A model generated the notes under the pieces. It did no database searches, had not been told where the DNA came from, and was given only the letters and a program-made list of their open reading frames with translations. 37,101 nt of DNA from Candidatus Nitrosopumilus sp. (lineage in GTDB: Archaea > Thermoproteota > Nitrososphaeria > Nitrososphaerales > Nitrosopumilaceae), in contig JAONKT010000005.1 in NCBI GenBank assembly GCA_028377625.1, positions 1 through 37,101 on the forward strand. Direction: 5' to 3'. Below are positions 1 to 10,333 of this stretch, in pieces (position 1 is the first letter of the stretch; the number at the start of each line of letters is the position of its first letter). Position numbers and translations under genes: made by a program.

Positions 1-46
1 TTCAGATTTAATCATTTATAGTGTAATTAAAATGAAGAAATAACTC

Positions 47-1099
47 ATGAGTGCAAAACGTGATTATTATGAAGTTTTAGGAGTGACAAAAACTTCTTCT
101 CCAGATGAAATAAAGAATCAATATCGAAAATTAGCATTAAAATTCCATCCGGATCGTAATCAATCTGCAGATGCTGGAGAGCATTTCAAAGAAATTTCTG
201 AAGCTTATGCTGTTCTTTCAGATTCAGAAAAAAAGCAAACCTATGATCAACATGGACATGAAGGAGTAGATGGTAGATACAGTAATGATGACATCTTTGG
301 TCGTGGCGGTGGCGGTGGTTTTAATGATATTTTTGAATCCATTTTTGGTCGTGGCGGTGGCGGTTTTACTCAACAACAACGTGGTTCTGATCTTCTTTAC
401 CAAACAACAGTAACATTAGAAGATGTGTTACATGGCAAAAAAATGGAAATTAATTTACAAAAACAAATCAAATGTGATAATTGTCAGGGTTCTGGTTGTA
501 AACCTGGTACTAATAAAAAAACATGTACAACATGTAATGGTCAGGGAGAAGTAAGACAAACTCGTAATATGGGATTTGCTTCATTTGTAACTGCTGCCCC
601 ATGTCCTACTTGTAGAGGTCAAGGTTCAATGATAGAAACTCCATGTAAAAATTGTAAAGGCCAAGGTAGAGTTAAAGGAAATAAAAAAGTTGATTTTGAA
701 ATCCCACCTGGAATAGATTCAGGTGATTATATTGTTTCTAATGAGGGGAATGAAATTCCTGATGGAATAAATGGTGATTTAGTAATACGAGTTAAAGTAC
801 AACCTCATAGACATTTTAATAGAGATGGAAAAGATATTTTTTATGATCAAGATATTTCTATGATTGAGGCGGCATTAGGTTGTGAAATTACTGTCCCTAC
901 GCTTCAAGGAGATGAAAAAATTAAAGTTCAATCTGGTAGTCAACCAAATACAATAATAAAACTAAAAGGAAAAGGAGTTTCTCATATTAATTCAAGAGGA
1001 ACCGGAGATCAATATGTTCGAATGGTAGTAAATATTCCTAAAAAACTTAGTAAACATCAAAAAAATCTCTTAGATGAATTTCAAAAAACTTCTGATTAG
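47..1099 (+). CDS. dnaJ: Chaperone protein DnaJ
   Basis: J-domain with HPD (KFHPDRN), Gly/Phe-rich region, four CxxCxGxG-type zinc repeats (CDNCQGSG, CTTCNGQG, CPTCRGQG, CKNCKGQG), C-terminal substrate domain. Confidence 0.97.
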   Translation: MSAKRDYYEVLGVTKTSSPDEIKNQYRKLALKFHPDRNQSADAGEHFKEISEAYAVLSDSEKKQTYDQHGHEGVDGRYSNDDIFGRGGGGGFNDIFESIFGRGGGGFTQQQRGSDLLYQTTVTLEDVLHGKKMEINLQKQIKCDNCQGSGCKPGTNKKTCTTCNGQGEVRQTRNMGFASFVTAAPCPTCRGQGSMIETPCKNCKGQGRVKGNKKVDFEIPPGIDSGDYIVSNEGNEIPDGINGDLVIRVKVQPHRHFNRDGKDIFYDQDISMIEAALGCEITVPTLQGDEKIKVQSGSQPNTIIKLKGKGVSHINSRGTGDQYVRMVVNIPKKLSKHQKNLLDEFQKTSD

Positions 1100-1108
1100 T
1101 TGATAATA

Positions 1109-1648
1109 ATGAAAATTGCATTAGATGTTGATGGAGTTCTTGCAGATGTTATTGTTTCTTGGATAAATTATAGTAATTCAATTAGACCGCATATTTCTAA
1201 AAATCAAGTTACTGATTGGGAATTTTGGAAAAAATTTGATATTGATCCTTTTGATTTTTATTCAGAATTAAGCTCTTGTTGGAAAAACTGGAAATCTATT
1301 CCTACTACACAAGCAAACTTATCAGATATTACAAAAAATCTTTCAGCTCTTGGTCAAATTGATATTGTAACTGCTAGAGAACATTCAACTAATTCTTTTG
1401 TAAAAAATTGGCTAAACTATTATAATATTTCATATGATAATTATGTATCAGTAATAGATGGTCCAATGAAAGCTGATTTAGATTATGATATATTTATTGA
1501 TGATTCACCTTTGAATACAATAAAATTCCTTGAAAATAATAAAAAAGTAATTTTATACTCACAACCTTGGAATCAACACATTTCAAATCATAATTTATCT
1601 AGAATTTCTAATCTTTCTGAAGCAATTGAAAAAATCAAATCATACTAA
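1109..1648 (+). CDS. HAD-like 5'(3')-deoxyribonucleotidase-type hydrolase
   Basis: N-terminal DVDGVLAD motif and IDDSPLN motif typical of the HAD 5'-nucleotidase (NT5C-like) group; ATG at 1109 preferred over the TTG at 1100. Confidence 0.7.
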   Translation: MKIALDVDGVLADVIVSWINYSNSIRPHISKNQVTDWEFWKKFDIDPFDFYSELSSCWKNWKSIPTTQANLSDITKNLSALGQIDIVTAREHSTNSFVKNWLNYYNISYDNYVSVIDGPMKADLDYDIFIDDSPLNTIKFLENNKKVILYSQPWNQHISNHNLSRISNLSEAIEKIKSY

Positions 1649-1809
1649 TCTTTTACAAATTTTCTAATGGTTATTTCATGTCCATTTCTAACATGAGTAA
1701 CATGACTTGTTTTCATCAACTCTGCAATTTTATCTTCACTGAAAAATTTTATGTTATACCTACCAATTATTTTTTTACAACTTGTACAATAAATTTCTCT
1801 AAATTCCAT
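1645..1809 (-). CDS. Small CxxC protein (54 aa) MEFREIYCTSCKKIIGRYNIKFFSEDKIAELMKTSHVTHVRNGHEITIRKFVKD
   Basis: Uncalled in ORF track; uninterrupted ATG-to-TAG frame on minus strand, CTSC motif plus two downstream His, stop overlaps the stop of the upstream convergent gene by 4 bp. Confidence 0.6.
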   Translation of the reverse strand: MEFREIYCTSCKKIIGRYNIKFFSEDKIAELMKTSHVTHVRNGHEITIRKFVKD

Positions 1810-2075
1810 TTTATCACTTAATTATTTGATATACTTTTTTCTTGTATAATAAAGAACTTATGTTAGAATTTTAAATTCACGATACAATAATTGTTTTTGT
1901 TTTTAATCCACTTTATGAATTCGAGGGAATGCTTTCTAATTTAATAACAGGTTTCGACCAAATCACGCTGAATTAATGTCCAATAATTCAGTTATTTACT
2001 ATTAAAATTAACTACAAAAATTCTAAAATATTGATTTTCCTAAAGAATCATTAATGAAAAACAATTATAAAATTT

Positions 2076-2996
2076 ATGACCTGTGATAGATGTGAAAATC
2101 AGGAAGCATATACAAGAAAATACTCTGGTGAAAAGCTCTGCTCTCAATGTTTTTCAAAATCTATTGTAAAAAAAACTGCTAAAACTATTTCAAAATATAA
2201 AATGATTAAGAATAATGAATTAGTTGCAGTTGCTGTATCAGGTGGAAAAGATTCATTAGCATTACTCAAAGTTATTCATGAAATGTCACTAACACATAAT
2301 TTTAGAATTAAAGTAATAACAATTGATGAGGGAATTCCAGGATATAGAAATGAAGCATTAGAAATTGTTAAAAATGTTTGTAGTCAACTTAATGTGGATT
2401 ACAAAATATTTTCTTACAAAAATCTATTTGAATTAACACTTGATGAAGCATTAGATTTACGAGAAAATGAAAAAACATCTTCATGTTCAATGTGTGGAAC
2501 ATTTAGAAGACGTGCAATGGATTATGCTGCAAAAGATATTGGAGCAGATGTAATTGCAACAGGTCATAATTTAGATGATACCTTGCAAACTTTTGTGATA
2601 AATATGCTTTCAGGTGATACAACAAAAGTGGGTTGGATGAATCCAGACACATCAGCTAATTCTTTAAGAAAAATAAAACCTTTTTGTGAAATATATGAAT
2701 CTGAAATTGTATTTTATGCATTTACAAATAATATGCCATTTCAATCTGAACCATGTCCTCACATGAATGAAGGAATAAGAACAGATATTCGTGAATTTTT
2801 AAATTCATTAGAAAATCAACGTAGTGGAATTAAAAATAATTTGTATCAATCAATCATCAAAGTTTCTGAAGTGATGAAAAATTCTAGTTCAACCAATAAA
2901 GAAAAAATGAATTGTGAAAAATGTGGAAGTGAATGTACAGGCAATATATGCTCAGTTTGTACCTTGGTTTTAAAATTAAAATCAAATCAAACCTAA
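2076..2996 (+). CDS. tRNA 2-thiolation protein, TtuA/Ncs6/TtcA family (PP-loop ATPase)
   Basis: PP-loop SGGKDSLALL, CSMCGTFRR and GHNLDDTLQTF motifs, N- and C-terminal CxxC zinc fingers. Confidence 0.88.
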   Translation: MTCDRCENQEAYTRKYSGEKLCSQCFSKSIVKKTAKTISKYKMIKNNELVAVAVSGGKDSLALLKVIHEMSLTHNFRIKVITIDEGIPGYRNEALEIVKNVCSQLNVDYKIFSYKNLFELTLDEALDLRENEKTSSCSMCGTFRRRAMDYAAKDIGADVIATGHNLDDTLQTFVINMLSGDTTKVGWMNPDTSANSLRKIKPFCEIYESEIVFYAFTNNMPFQSEPCPHMNEGIRTDIREFLNSLENQRSGIKNNLYQSIIKVSEVMKNSSSTNKEKMNCEKCGSECTGNICSVCTLVLKLKSNQT

Positions 2997-2999
2997 TGC

Positions 3000-3007
3000 A
3001 AATATAA
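3000..3007 (+). promoter_or_regulatory. Putative archaeal TATA box for SRP RNA
   Basis: AAATATAA about 25 nt upstream of the predicted RNA 5' end. Confidence 0.45.
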
Positions 3008-3027
3008 CATACCATCCTAGAAAAAAT

Positions 3028-3343
3028 GGTAGTAGGTAGGATTGGGGTGCTAGCCGTGCCCTATTCTGAAACCGGCTATATGCAGAGATCAGTAACTGTT
3101 GGGTAAATCTCTAGATGGGTAATTCCCGCTTGGTGTGCGGAAATGAAATCACGCCGAGGCGGGTGGTTGCAGGACTAGAAATATTCGAAGGAATAACTTC
3201 TAAGACCGAACTATCGAAAGGGATGAGGTCCGGGAGGGAGCAATCCTAAGGTGGAGCATCCACGCTTCCTCGTCTACGTGGCGGATCTTGTACGCCTTGA
3301 AATGGGGCTATTCGTCTAGACTGGAACCAGCGGATCTACTACC
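3028..3343 (+). ncRNA. Signal recognition particle RNA (archaeal 7S RNA)
   Basis: GC-rich island in AT-rich DNA; Alu-domain-like GTGCTAGCCGTGCCC...GAAACCGGCTATATGC; helix 8-like GAGGTCCGGGAGGGAGCAATCCTAAGG; termini GGTAGTAG (3028-3035) and CTACTACC (3336-3343) are exactly complementary. Confidence 0.93.
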
Positions 3344-3373
3344 TTTATAATTAAAATTAAATTTGCATGGGTT

Positions 3374-3706
3374 ATGGAAGGAATAATTTCATTTGGAAAT
3401 AAAAGAAATTATGATGATTTTAAGAAACAAATTCCAATAACAGTATTACCACTTTTTGATTCAATAAGAGAATTCTGTTTTAAATTAGGTGAAAATGTAT
3501 TAGAAGATGTTAGAATGCACAGGGTAGTTTTTTGTAAATCAATGACATTTAGATGGTTTCTTGATGTTCAACCAGAAAAAGATGGTGTTATCATTAAAAT
3601 TCAAAAGAGTAGAAAAGATCCAATTGAAACTATTCAAATTAAAAAAGATCAACAAATTTCAGAATTTACTGAATTATTCAAAACTGCATATGAAAATATT
3701 CACTAG
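3374..3706 (+). CDS. Conserved hypothetical protein, possibly DUF5655-like
   Basis: Continuous ORF starting just after SRP RNA; weak resemblance to DUF5655-type 'transport protein' C-terminal domains. Confidence 0.6.
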   Translation: MEGIISFGNKRNYDDFKKQIPITVLPLFDSIREFCFKLGENVLEDVRMHRVVFCKSMTFRWFLDVQPEKDGVIIKIQKSRKDPIETIQIKKDQQISEFTELFKTAYENIH

Positions 3707-3981
3707 TATAAGACATCAAACTTTGTAAATTTATTATTAAATTCTTCATTGTGAATTTCAACATTTTCAACTATTGCATTTGCAGGACCAGTATGAGCCC
3801 ATGTAATAATTTTAGAAATATTTTCTTCAGTACCTTCTAAAATACATTCAACACGACCATCATGGAGATTTTTTACCCATCCGAAAATATTATTTTGTAT
3901 GGATTTAGCTTTTAAACTCTGACGGAAAAAAACTCCTTGTACTCTACCCGTTACAAAAAGTCTCACACACTCATTAGACAT
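3703..3981 (-). CDS. acyP: Acylphosphatase
   Basis: VRLFVTGRVQGVFFRQS and GWVKNLHDGRVECILEG motifs. Confidence 0.96.
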   Translation of the reverse strand: MSNECVRLFVTGRVQGVFFRQSLKAKSIQNNIFGWVKNLHDGRVECILEGTEENISKIITWAHTGPANAIVENVEIHNEEFNNKFTKFDVLY

Positions 3982-4031
3982 TGATATAAAATTTAAGAAA
4001 CTTGTTAATCAATTTTAGGTTTAAAGAAAAA

Positions 4032-4766
4032 CTATCTTCTTTCTTTAATTCTAGCTCTACCAGTTTTTCTAGCAGCAATACTTCCAACTTTTGCTCCAGG
4101 AGGTGCATCTCTAGAAACAGTAGAACTTTGTCCAACGTGTTGGTGACGACCACCACCGTGTGGGTGAACATATGCTGCTTGTGCAACACCTCTGACAATT
4201 GGATATTTTTTTCCTTTAGCTTTAAAACTACGCCATTTGTTACCGGCACTCATAAAATGACGTTCGGTGGCTCCACCACCTGAAAGAGTACCAATCATAG
4301 CTCTATTTTTTGGATTAAGAGTTGCAAATTTACCTGAAGGAAGTTTAATTGTAACCCCATCATCACCATGTGAGAAAATAGTTGCATCTGTTCCTGCTGA
4401 TTTTACTATGGCACCACCGTCTCCAAAATGCCTTTCAATATTACAAACAATAGTACCATCAGGGATATTCTGAACACTAATCACATTTCCTTTTTCAATT
4501 TTTGATTTTAAGCCAAATTCTAATGATTCACCTACTTTAGTTCCAAGAACTGCTGGAATGAAGGATACAGAACCATCCTCAAATCTAACCTTAGATAGCG
4601 GTGCCTCTCTTCCACGCTCATGAACTAAATCTATAATTTCACCAGTATGATTTTCTGCTAGTGGAAAACGTGGATAAGTAGCAGTTTTTCCTACTTTGCC
4701 TGTAGAAGTTGATCTAAATTGATTGCCTCCACGGCCTCGTCTACGTACTAATGGTCTTTTACCCAA
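4032..4766 (-). CDS. rpl2: Ribosomal protein uL2 (L2)
   Basis: GKRPLVRRRGRGGNQFRS N-terminus, HPHGGGRHQHVG and PPGAKVGSIAARKTGR C-terminus; TTG start at 4766 gives the expected N-terminus; the track's 4835 start adds a 23-aa non-homologous-looking extension. Confidence 0.96.
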   Translation of the reverse strand: MGKRPLVRRRGRGGNQFRSTSTGKVGKTATYPRFPLAENHTGEIIDLVHERGREAPLSKVRFEDGSVSFIPAVLGTKVGESLEFGLKSKIEKGNVISVQNIPDGTIVCNIERHFGDGGAIVKSAGTDATIFSHGDDGVTIKLPSGKFATLNPKNRAMIGTLSGGGATERHFMSAGNKWRSFKAKGKKYPIVRGVAQAAYVHPHGGGRHQHVGQSSTVSRDAPPGAKVGSIAARKTGRARIKERR

Positions 4767-4870
4767 GTTGATCGTTTCCAACTGAAAAGAGAATTTTAAG
4801 CTTTGGTATGGAGCAAAACATGAAAGAATTACCACAAAGGTATAAAAATTAGATTAGAAGTTCTTTGTAT

Positions 4871-7072
4871 ATGAGTCAAAATGCACTTTCTCTCAAAGTC
4901 CTTGAAGCATATACAAGAGATGTTGGACGAGGAGTGGCAAGAATTGATTATGATTCAATGGATACTCTAAATGCATCAACAGGTGATGTAATTGAAATTA
5001 AAGGTAAAAGAAGAACAGTTGCAAAATGTCTTCCTCTATATCCATCTGATGAAGGTAAAGGAATTATTAGAATTGATGGACTTGGTAGAAATAATTCAGG
5101 AATAGCAATTGGTGATACAATTTCGGTTAGAAAAATTAAAGCAGTTGCTGCTGAAAAAGTAGTAGTTGCACCATTAGAAGCAATTCCTCCAATAGATGAA
5201 AGATATCTTGCAGATGCTTTAGAAAGTGTTCCATTAATCAAAGGTGATAATGTAATGGTACCATACTTTGGTGGACGTTTAACATTCCAAGTAATTGGTG
5301 TAACACCAGCAGCTGATGCAGTTTTGATTACACAAAAAACAGTTTTCCATATTGCAGAGAAAGGTGAAACATTACGTGGCGTTCCTCAAGTCACTTATGA
5401 AGACATTGGCGGTATACATAATGAAATTAAAAAAGTTCGAGAGATGATTGAACTTCCATTAAGACATCCGGAAATTTTTGAAAAATTGGGTATTGAAGCT
5501 CCAAAAGGAGTTTTACTTTATGGTCCACCAGGTACTGGTAAAACATTACTTGCAAAAGCAGTAGCAAATGAAAGTCAAGCACATTTCATTAGTATATCTG
5601 GTCCAGAAATAATGAGTAAGTTTTATGGAGAAAGTGAAGCTAGATTAAGAGAAATTTTCAAAGAGGCAAGAGAAAAAGCACCTTCAATAATTTTTGTAGA
5701 TGAAATAGACTCAATTGCACCAAAGAGAGAAGAAGTTACAGGAGAAGTAGAACGTAGAGTAGTATCACAGATGTTATCATTAATGGATGGATTAGAAGGT
5801 AGAGGAAAAGTAATTGTAATTGCAGCAACAAATAGACCAAATGCAATTGATCCTGCACTTAGAAGACCAGGAAGATTTGATAGAGAAATTGAGATTAAAG
5901 TTCCAGATAAAAAAGGAAGAAAAGACATTCTTGCAATTCATAGTAGAAATATGCCTTTAGCAGCAGATGATCAAGAATTACCAGTAGATATTGATAAAAT
6001 TGCATCAGTTAGTCATGGATATGTTGGTGCAGATTTAGAATATCTTTGTAAAGAAGCAGCAATGAAGTGTTTGAGAAGATTATTGCCAGAACTTAATTTG
6101 GAAGAAGAAAAACTTCCACCTGAAACTTTAGATAAATTAATTGTCAATCATGATGATTTTACAAAAGCATTGATTGAAGTAACTCCATCTGGAATGAGAG
6201 AAGTATTCATTGAAAATCCAGATATTAAATGGGAAGAAGTAGGAGGTTTAGAAGATGTTAAACGAGAATTACAAGAAGCTGTAGAATGGCCAATGAAATA
6301 TCCAGGATTATATGATAAACTAGGACATAGTATGCCAAGAGGTATATTACTTCATGGTCCAAGTGGAACTGGTAAAACATTACTTGCAAAAGCAGTAGCA
6401 ACACAAAGCGAAGCAAATTTCATTTCAGTAAGAGGACCTGAACTATTATCAAAATGGGTAGGTGAATCAGAAAGAGGTATCAGAGAAATTTTCAAAAGAG
6501 CAAGACAATCATCTCCTTGTGTAGTGTTCTTTGATGAAATAGATTCAATTGCACCAATTAGAGGAGCAGGTGGAGAAACTGCAGTTACTGAAAGAGTTGT
6601 CAGTCAATTATTAACAGAATTAGATGGTATGGAAAATATGCATGGAGTTATAGTTTTAGCTGCAACAAATAGAGCAGATATGATTGATCCAGCATTATTG
6701 AGACCAGGAAGATTTGACAAAATTATTCAAATTCCACTTCCAGATAAAGAAAGTAGAAAGAGTATTTTGAAAATTAATGCAGAAAAAATACCAACAATCA
6801 CAGAAGAAAATGATCCAAAACATATTGACTTTGAAAAACTTTCAGAGATAACCGATGGACTTAGTGGTGCAGATACAGCATCAATTGCAAATACTGCAGT
6901 ATCATTAGTAATTCATGAATTCTTAGATTCACATCCAGATGTGAAAGATATTGAGAAAGCCAGTATTGATGCTAAAGTAAGTATGAAGCATTTTGAAGAA
7001 GCTGTAAAGAAAGTAAGAGAACAAAAAGACCTAAAGTTAGGCGAAAAACTAGTAGCTTCCTATTACAGGTAG
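4871..7072 (+). CDS. Cdc48/p97-type AAA+ ATPase (VAT-like, two AAA domains)
   Basis: Cdc48 N-domain; two Walker A motifs ([16 protein letters not shown]) and two Walker B DEIDSIAP motifs; SRH regions; C-terminal ...SYYR. Confidence 0.96.
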   Translation: MSQNALSLKVLEAYTRDVGRGVARIDYDSMDTLNASTGDVIEIKGKRRTVAKCLPLYPSDEGKGIIRIDGLGRNNSGIAIGDTISVRKIKAVAAEKVVVAPLEAIPPIDERYLADALESVPLIKGDNVMVPYFGGRLTFQVIGVTPAADAVLITQKTVFHIAEKGETLRGVPQVTYEDIGGIHNEIKKVREMIELPLRHPEIFEKLGIEAPKGVLLYGPPGTGKTLLAKAVANESQAHFISISGPEIMSKFYGESEARLREIFKEAREKAPSIIFVDEIDSIAPKREEVTGEVERRVVSQMLSLMDGLEGRGKVIVIAATNRPNAIDPALRRPGRFDREIEIKVPDKKGRKDILAIHSRNMPLAADDQELPVDIDKIASVSHGYVGADLEYLCKEAAMKCLRRLLPELNLEEEKLPPETLDKLIVNHDDFTKALIEVTPSGMREVFIENPDIKWEEVGGLEDVKRELQEAVEWPMKYPGLYDKLGHSMPRGILLHGPSGTGKTLLAKAVATQSEANFISVRGPELLSKWVGESERGIREIFKRARQSSPCVVFFDEIDSIAPIRGAGGETAVTERVVSQLLTELDGMENMHGVIVLAATNRADMIDPALLRPGRFDKIIQIPLPDKESRKSILKINAEKIPTITEENDPKHIDFEKLSEITDGLSGADTASIANTAVSLVIHEFLDSHPDVKDIEKASIDAKVSMKHFEEAVKKVREQKDLKLGEKLVASYYR

Positions 7073-7104
7073 TTTTAATAAAATAGTAAATCTAATTCTC
7101 ATAA

Positions 7105-8394
7105 ATGTCAGAATATACAGGATATCATGGAAATTCATTAGAATTTCTTAAGATAAATAAAATTTTGGTAGGAGACTCTGTAAAAATTTTGGCTGACATA
7201 ACATATTCAGGAATAATAATGCCAAGATATGAACACAGTGATGATAAACATATTGTTTTAAAATTAAAAAGTGGATACAATATAGGTCTAGAAATTAATA
7301 AGATTGAAAAAATTGAGAAAAAACCAACAATAAAAAAATTTATTGAAAAAAATCAAGAAATTAAAAAAAACACTAACTTACCAAATATTTTATTATTATC
7401 AACTGGAGGTACAATTGCAAGTAAAATTGATTATAGAACAGGTGCAGTTACACCGGTATTAACAGCTGAAGAATTAAATTCATCAGTTCCAGAACTTGCT
7501 AAAATTGCAAACATTGACACAAAAGTACTGTTTTCAGAATATTCTGAAAATATTATGCCTGAACATTGGTTAAAAATTGCTGAGACAATAAAAGAATACA
7601 GTAAATCCAATTATGCTGGAATAATTATTGCTCATGGAACAGACACCATGCATTATACATCATCATATCTTTCTTTTTCATTAGCAGGTTTTCCAATACC
7701 TGTAGCATTAGTTGGATCACAAAGATCATCAGATCGTGCATCATCAGATGCAGCATTAAATCTTATTGCAGCAACAAAATTTCTTATTGAATCTAAAACA
7801 AATGGAATTTACGTAGCAATGCATCAAGATGAAAATGATGAAACAATTGCATGTCATATTGGTACACGTGTAAGAAAAAATCATACTAGTAGAAGAGGAG
7901 CATTTCAAACAGTAGGTAGTGAACCCGCATTTTTGATTGTAAATAATGAAATTCATAAAAATATGAAAAGTAATTTTTTTACAACTGATGACTTTATTCC
8001 AAAAATAAAAATTAATGAAAAAGTTGCTCTAGTGAAATACCATCCAGGATATAATCCAGATTCATTAAAAAATATTATCGATTTAGGATATAAAGCAATA
8101 ATTTTTGAAGGTACGGGCTTGGGACATATTGGAAAAAATATGTATCCAGTAGTAAAAATTGCAAATGAAAAAGGAATTTTCATGGGTATGACTTCACAAT
8201 GCATTGATGGTAGAGTAAGAATGACAGTTTATGAGAGTGGTAGAGATCTATTAAATTTAGGAATAACTCCACTTGAAAATATGATTCCAGAAATTGCACT
8301 AGTTAAAGCAATGTGGGTAACAGGAAATACTGAAAAATATGATGAAATTAAAGAAAATATGCTTAATCAAATTGCATCAGAATTTACAACATGA
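7105..8394 (+). CDS. gatD: Glu-tRNA(Gln) amidotransferase subunit D
   Basis: L-asparaginase-like LSTGGTIASKIDYRTGAV and AHGTDTMHYTSSYLSF motifs with N-terminal GatD domain; followed immediately by gatE. Confidence 0.95.
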   Translation: MSEYTGYHGNSLEFLKINKILVGDSVKILADITYSGIIMPRYEHSDDKHIVLKLKSGYNIGLEINKIEKIEKKPTIKKFIEKNQEIKKNTNLPNILLLSTGGTIASKIDYRTGAVTPVLTAEELNSSVPELAKIANIDTKVLFSEYSENIMPEHWLKIAETIKEYSKSNYAGIIIAHGTDTMHYTSSYLSFSLAGFPIPVALVGSQRSSDRASSDAALNLIAATKFLIESKTNGIYVAMHQDENDETIACHIGTRVRKNHTSRRGAFQTVGSEPAFLIVNNEIHKNMKSNFFTTDDFIPKIKINEKVALVKYHPGYNPDSLKNIIDLGYKAIIFEGTGLGHIGKNMYPVVKIANEKGIFMGMTSQCIDGRVRMTVYESGRDLLNLGITPLENMIPEIALVKAMWVTGNTEKYDEIKENMLNQIASEFTT

Positions 8395-8406
8395 TTGGAG
8401 ACTAAA

Positions 8407-10314
8407 ATGGAAAAATTTTCAATTAAAGATGCAGGTGTTAAAGTAGGCTTAGAAATCCATCAACAGCTTGAAACTAATAAGAAATTATTTTGTAATTGTG
8501 CTCCTGTTGAATTAGATAATTATTCAATTAAATTTCAACGAAAATTAAGAGCTTCTAAAAGTGAATTAGGGGAATTTGATCCTGCTGCATTATTTGAAAG
8601 TACAAAATCAAAAACTATAATGTATTATGCAAATGAAGAAAATAGTTGTTTAGTTGAACAAGATGAAGAACCACCTCACGAATTAGATGAAGATGCAAGA
8701 AAGATTGCATTAGTTATTGCTGCTGCCCTAAAGTCAAATATTTTTAGTGAAATTTATCCTATGAGAAAAACTGTAATTGATGGTTCCAATACAACTGGAT
8801 TTCAACGTACAATGTTAATTTCACAAGGTGGATTTTATAATGTTGGAGAAACAAAAATTGGAATACAATCAATTTGTTTAGAAGAAGATGCAGCAAAAAT
8901 TTTAGGAGAGGAAGGTAGTGTTAGAAAATTTGGATTAGAACGTTTAGGTGTACCGCTAGTTGAAATTGCAACAGATCCTTTCGAAGTAGATTCAGCAGAA
9001 ATTAAAGAAATTGCATTATCTTTAGGACGAATTTTGAGAAGTACAAAAAAAGTAAAACGAGGATTGGGATCAATTCGACAAGATGTTAATGTATCAATTA
9101 AAGATGGAAATGGAGTTGTAATTGAAGTTAAGGGAGTACAACAACTAGATCAATTAGAAAAAGTTGTAGAATATGAAGCAAAAAGACAACATGGACTATT
9201 AAAAATTTCAAAAAAAATACAAGAAAATAATTGGTTATTTAATGATCAAAATAAAAAAGATATTACCGAATTATTTACAAAATGTAATTCAAAAATTATT
9301 CAAAATGCATTAAAGAAAAATCAGAAAATAATAGCAGTTTCCTTTAAAAACATGGCAGGAATATTTGGATATTCTCCTTATGAGGGAATTAGGCTGGGGA
9401 AAGAAGTAGCTGAATTAGTAAGATTTTTTGGAATTGGTGGAGTATTTCATTCAGATGAATTACCAAACTATGGTATTGAAGAATCAGATATAGAAGAATT
9501 AAAGAAATTTTTACAAAGTAATGAAAATGATGCATTTTTAATTTTAGCATCTCCTGAAGAAAAAATTCACATAGTGATTGATCAAATTATTTTAAGAATA
9601 GAACATATCAAAAATCATGGTATCCCAATTGATACAAGATTAGCTACTCAATCTGGTGAAACAAAATTTCTTAGACCAAGACCAGGGGCTGCACGAATGT
9701 ATCCAGAAACAGATATTCCTCTAATAATAATTGGTAAAGATGACTTAATAGATGCAGAAAAAAATATTCCAAAACTATGGGATGAGTCAATTAAAGAAAT
9801 AGAAACTAAGTATAAAATAAATTCACAACTTGCAGAACAAATTTTTGATTCTAAATATATTGAATTATTTGAAAATATAGTTGAAAAAATTAAAACAAAT
9901 CCAACATTTGTTGCATCCATTCTTTGTTCAACAATTACAAATTTAGAAAGAAAAGGATTGGATTCAAATTTATTAAAAAATGAAAATATTTTCAAATTAT
10001 TTGAATTATTAGAAAGAGGCGAAATTGCAAAAGAATCAATTGAGATAATATTTGAAAACATAATGTCAAAAAAATCAAAAAGTGTAGAAGAAGCTATGAA
10101 AAACACTTCAATTGAATCCATTAATGAAGGAGATTTAGATAAAATTATCAAAGATATAGTAGATAAAAATCAAGAAATTATTAAAAATCAAAAAGAGAGA
10201 GCAATGGGACCATTGATGGGTATTGCAATGAAAGAATTAAGAGGCAAAGTTTCAGGTGAAATAATTAACAAACTTCTTTTACAAAATATTAAAAAAGAAT
10301 TAGAAAATAATTAA
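8407..10314 (+). CDS. gatE: Glu-tRNA(Gln) amidotransferase subunit E
   Basis: VGLEIHQQLETNKKLFCNC, GFQRTMLISQGG, GSIRQDVNVSI motifs of GatB/E; ATG 8407 follows the gatD stop. Confidence 0.95.
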   Translation: MEKFSIKDAGVKVGLEIHQQLETNKKLFCNCAPVELDNYSIKFQRKLRASKSELGEFDPAALFESTKSKTIMYYANEENSCLVEQDEEPPHELDEDARKIALVIAAALKSNIFSEIYPMRKTVIDGSNTTGFQRTMLISQGGFYNVGETKIGIQSICLEEDAAKILGEEGSVRKFGLERLGVPLVEIATDPFEVDSAEIKEIALSLGRILRSTKKVKRGLGSIRQDVNVSIKDGNGVVIEVKGVQQLDQLEKVVEYEAKRQHGLLKISKKIQENNWLFNDQNKKDITELFTKCNSKIIQNALKKNQKIIAVSFKNMAGIFGYSPYEGIRLGKEVAELVRFFGIGGVFHSDELPNYGIEESDIEELKKFLQSNENDAFLILASPEEKIHIVIDQIILRIEHIKNHGIPIDTRLATQSGETKFLRPRPGAARMYPETDIPLIIIGKDDLIDAEKNIPKLWDESIKEIETKYKINSQLAEQIFDSKYIELFENIVEKIKTNPTFVASILCSTITNLERKGLDSNLLKNENIFKLFELLERGEIAKESIEIIFENIMSKKSKSVEEAMKNTSIESINEGDLDKIIKDIVDKNQEIIKNQKERAMGPLMGIAMKELRGKVSGEIINKLLLQNIKKELENN

Positions 10315-10333
10315 TTAAAGCATAGATTATTTT

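Noticed and set aside
1-46. Possible end of an upstream gene (dnaK?)
   Set aside because: Only 46 nt are present; no recognisable C-terminal DnaK residues in any frame.
295-366. Repeated GGTCGTGGCGGTGGCGGT in dnaJ
   Set aside because: Explained by the Gly/Phe-rich linker of DnaJ; similar Gly codon runs also occur in the thermosome tail.
1940-1967. TTCGA-containing loop resembling a tRNA T-arm
   Set aside because: No acceptor, D or anticodon arms could be paired around it on either strand.
4002-4283. ORFs at 4002..4283 (+), 4267..4473 (+) and 3974..4249 (-) overlapping rpl2
   Set aside because: They lie in alternative frames of a confidently identified ribosomal protein gene; composition (Ser/Asn/Thr runs) is typical of shadow ORFs.
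4948-5928. Minus-strand ORFs 4948..5241 and 5623..5928
   Set aside because: Antisense to the strongly conserved cdc48 coding sequence, no recognisable motifs.
7756-8204. Minus-strand ORFs 7756..7956 and 7953..8204
   Set aside because: Antisense shadows of gatD.
9648-10151. Minus-strand 167-aa ORF antisense to gatE
   Set aside because: Long only because of codon bias in the sense gene; low-complexity hydrophobic/Ser-rich translation without motifs.
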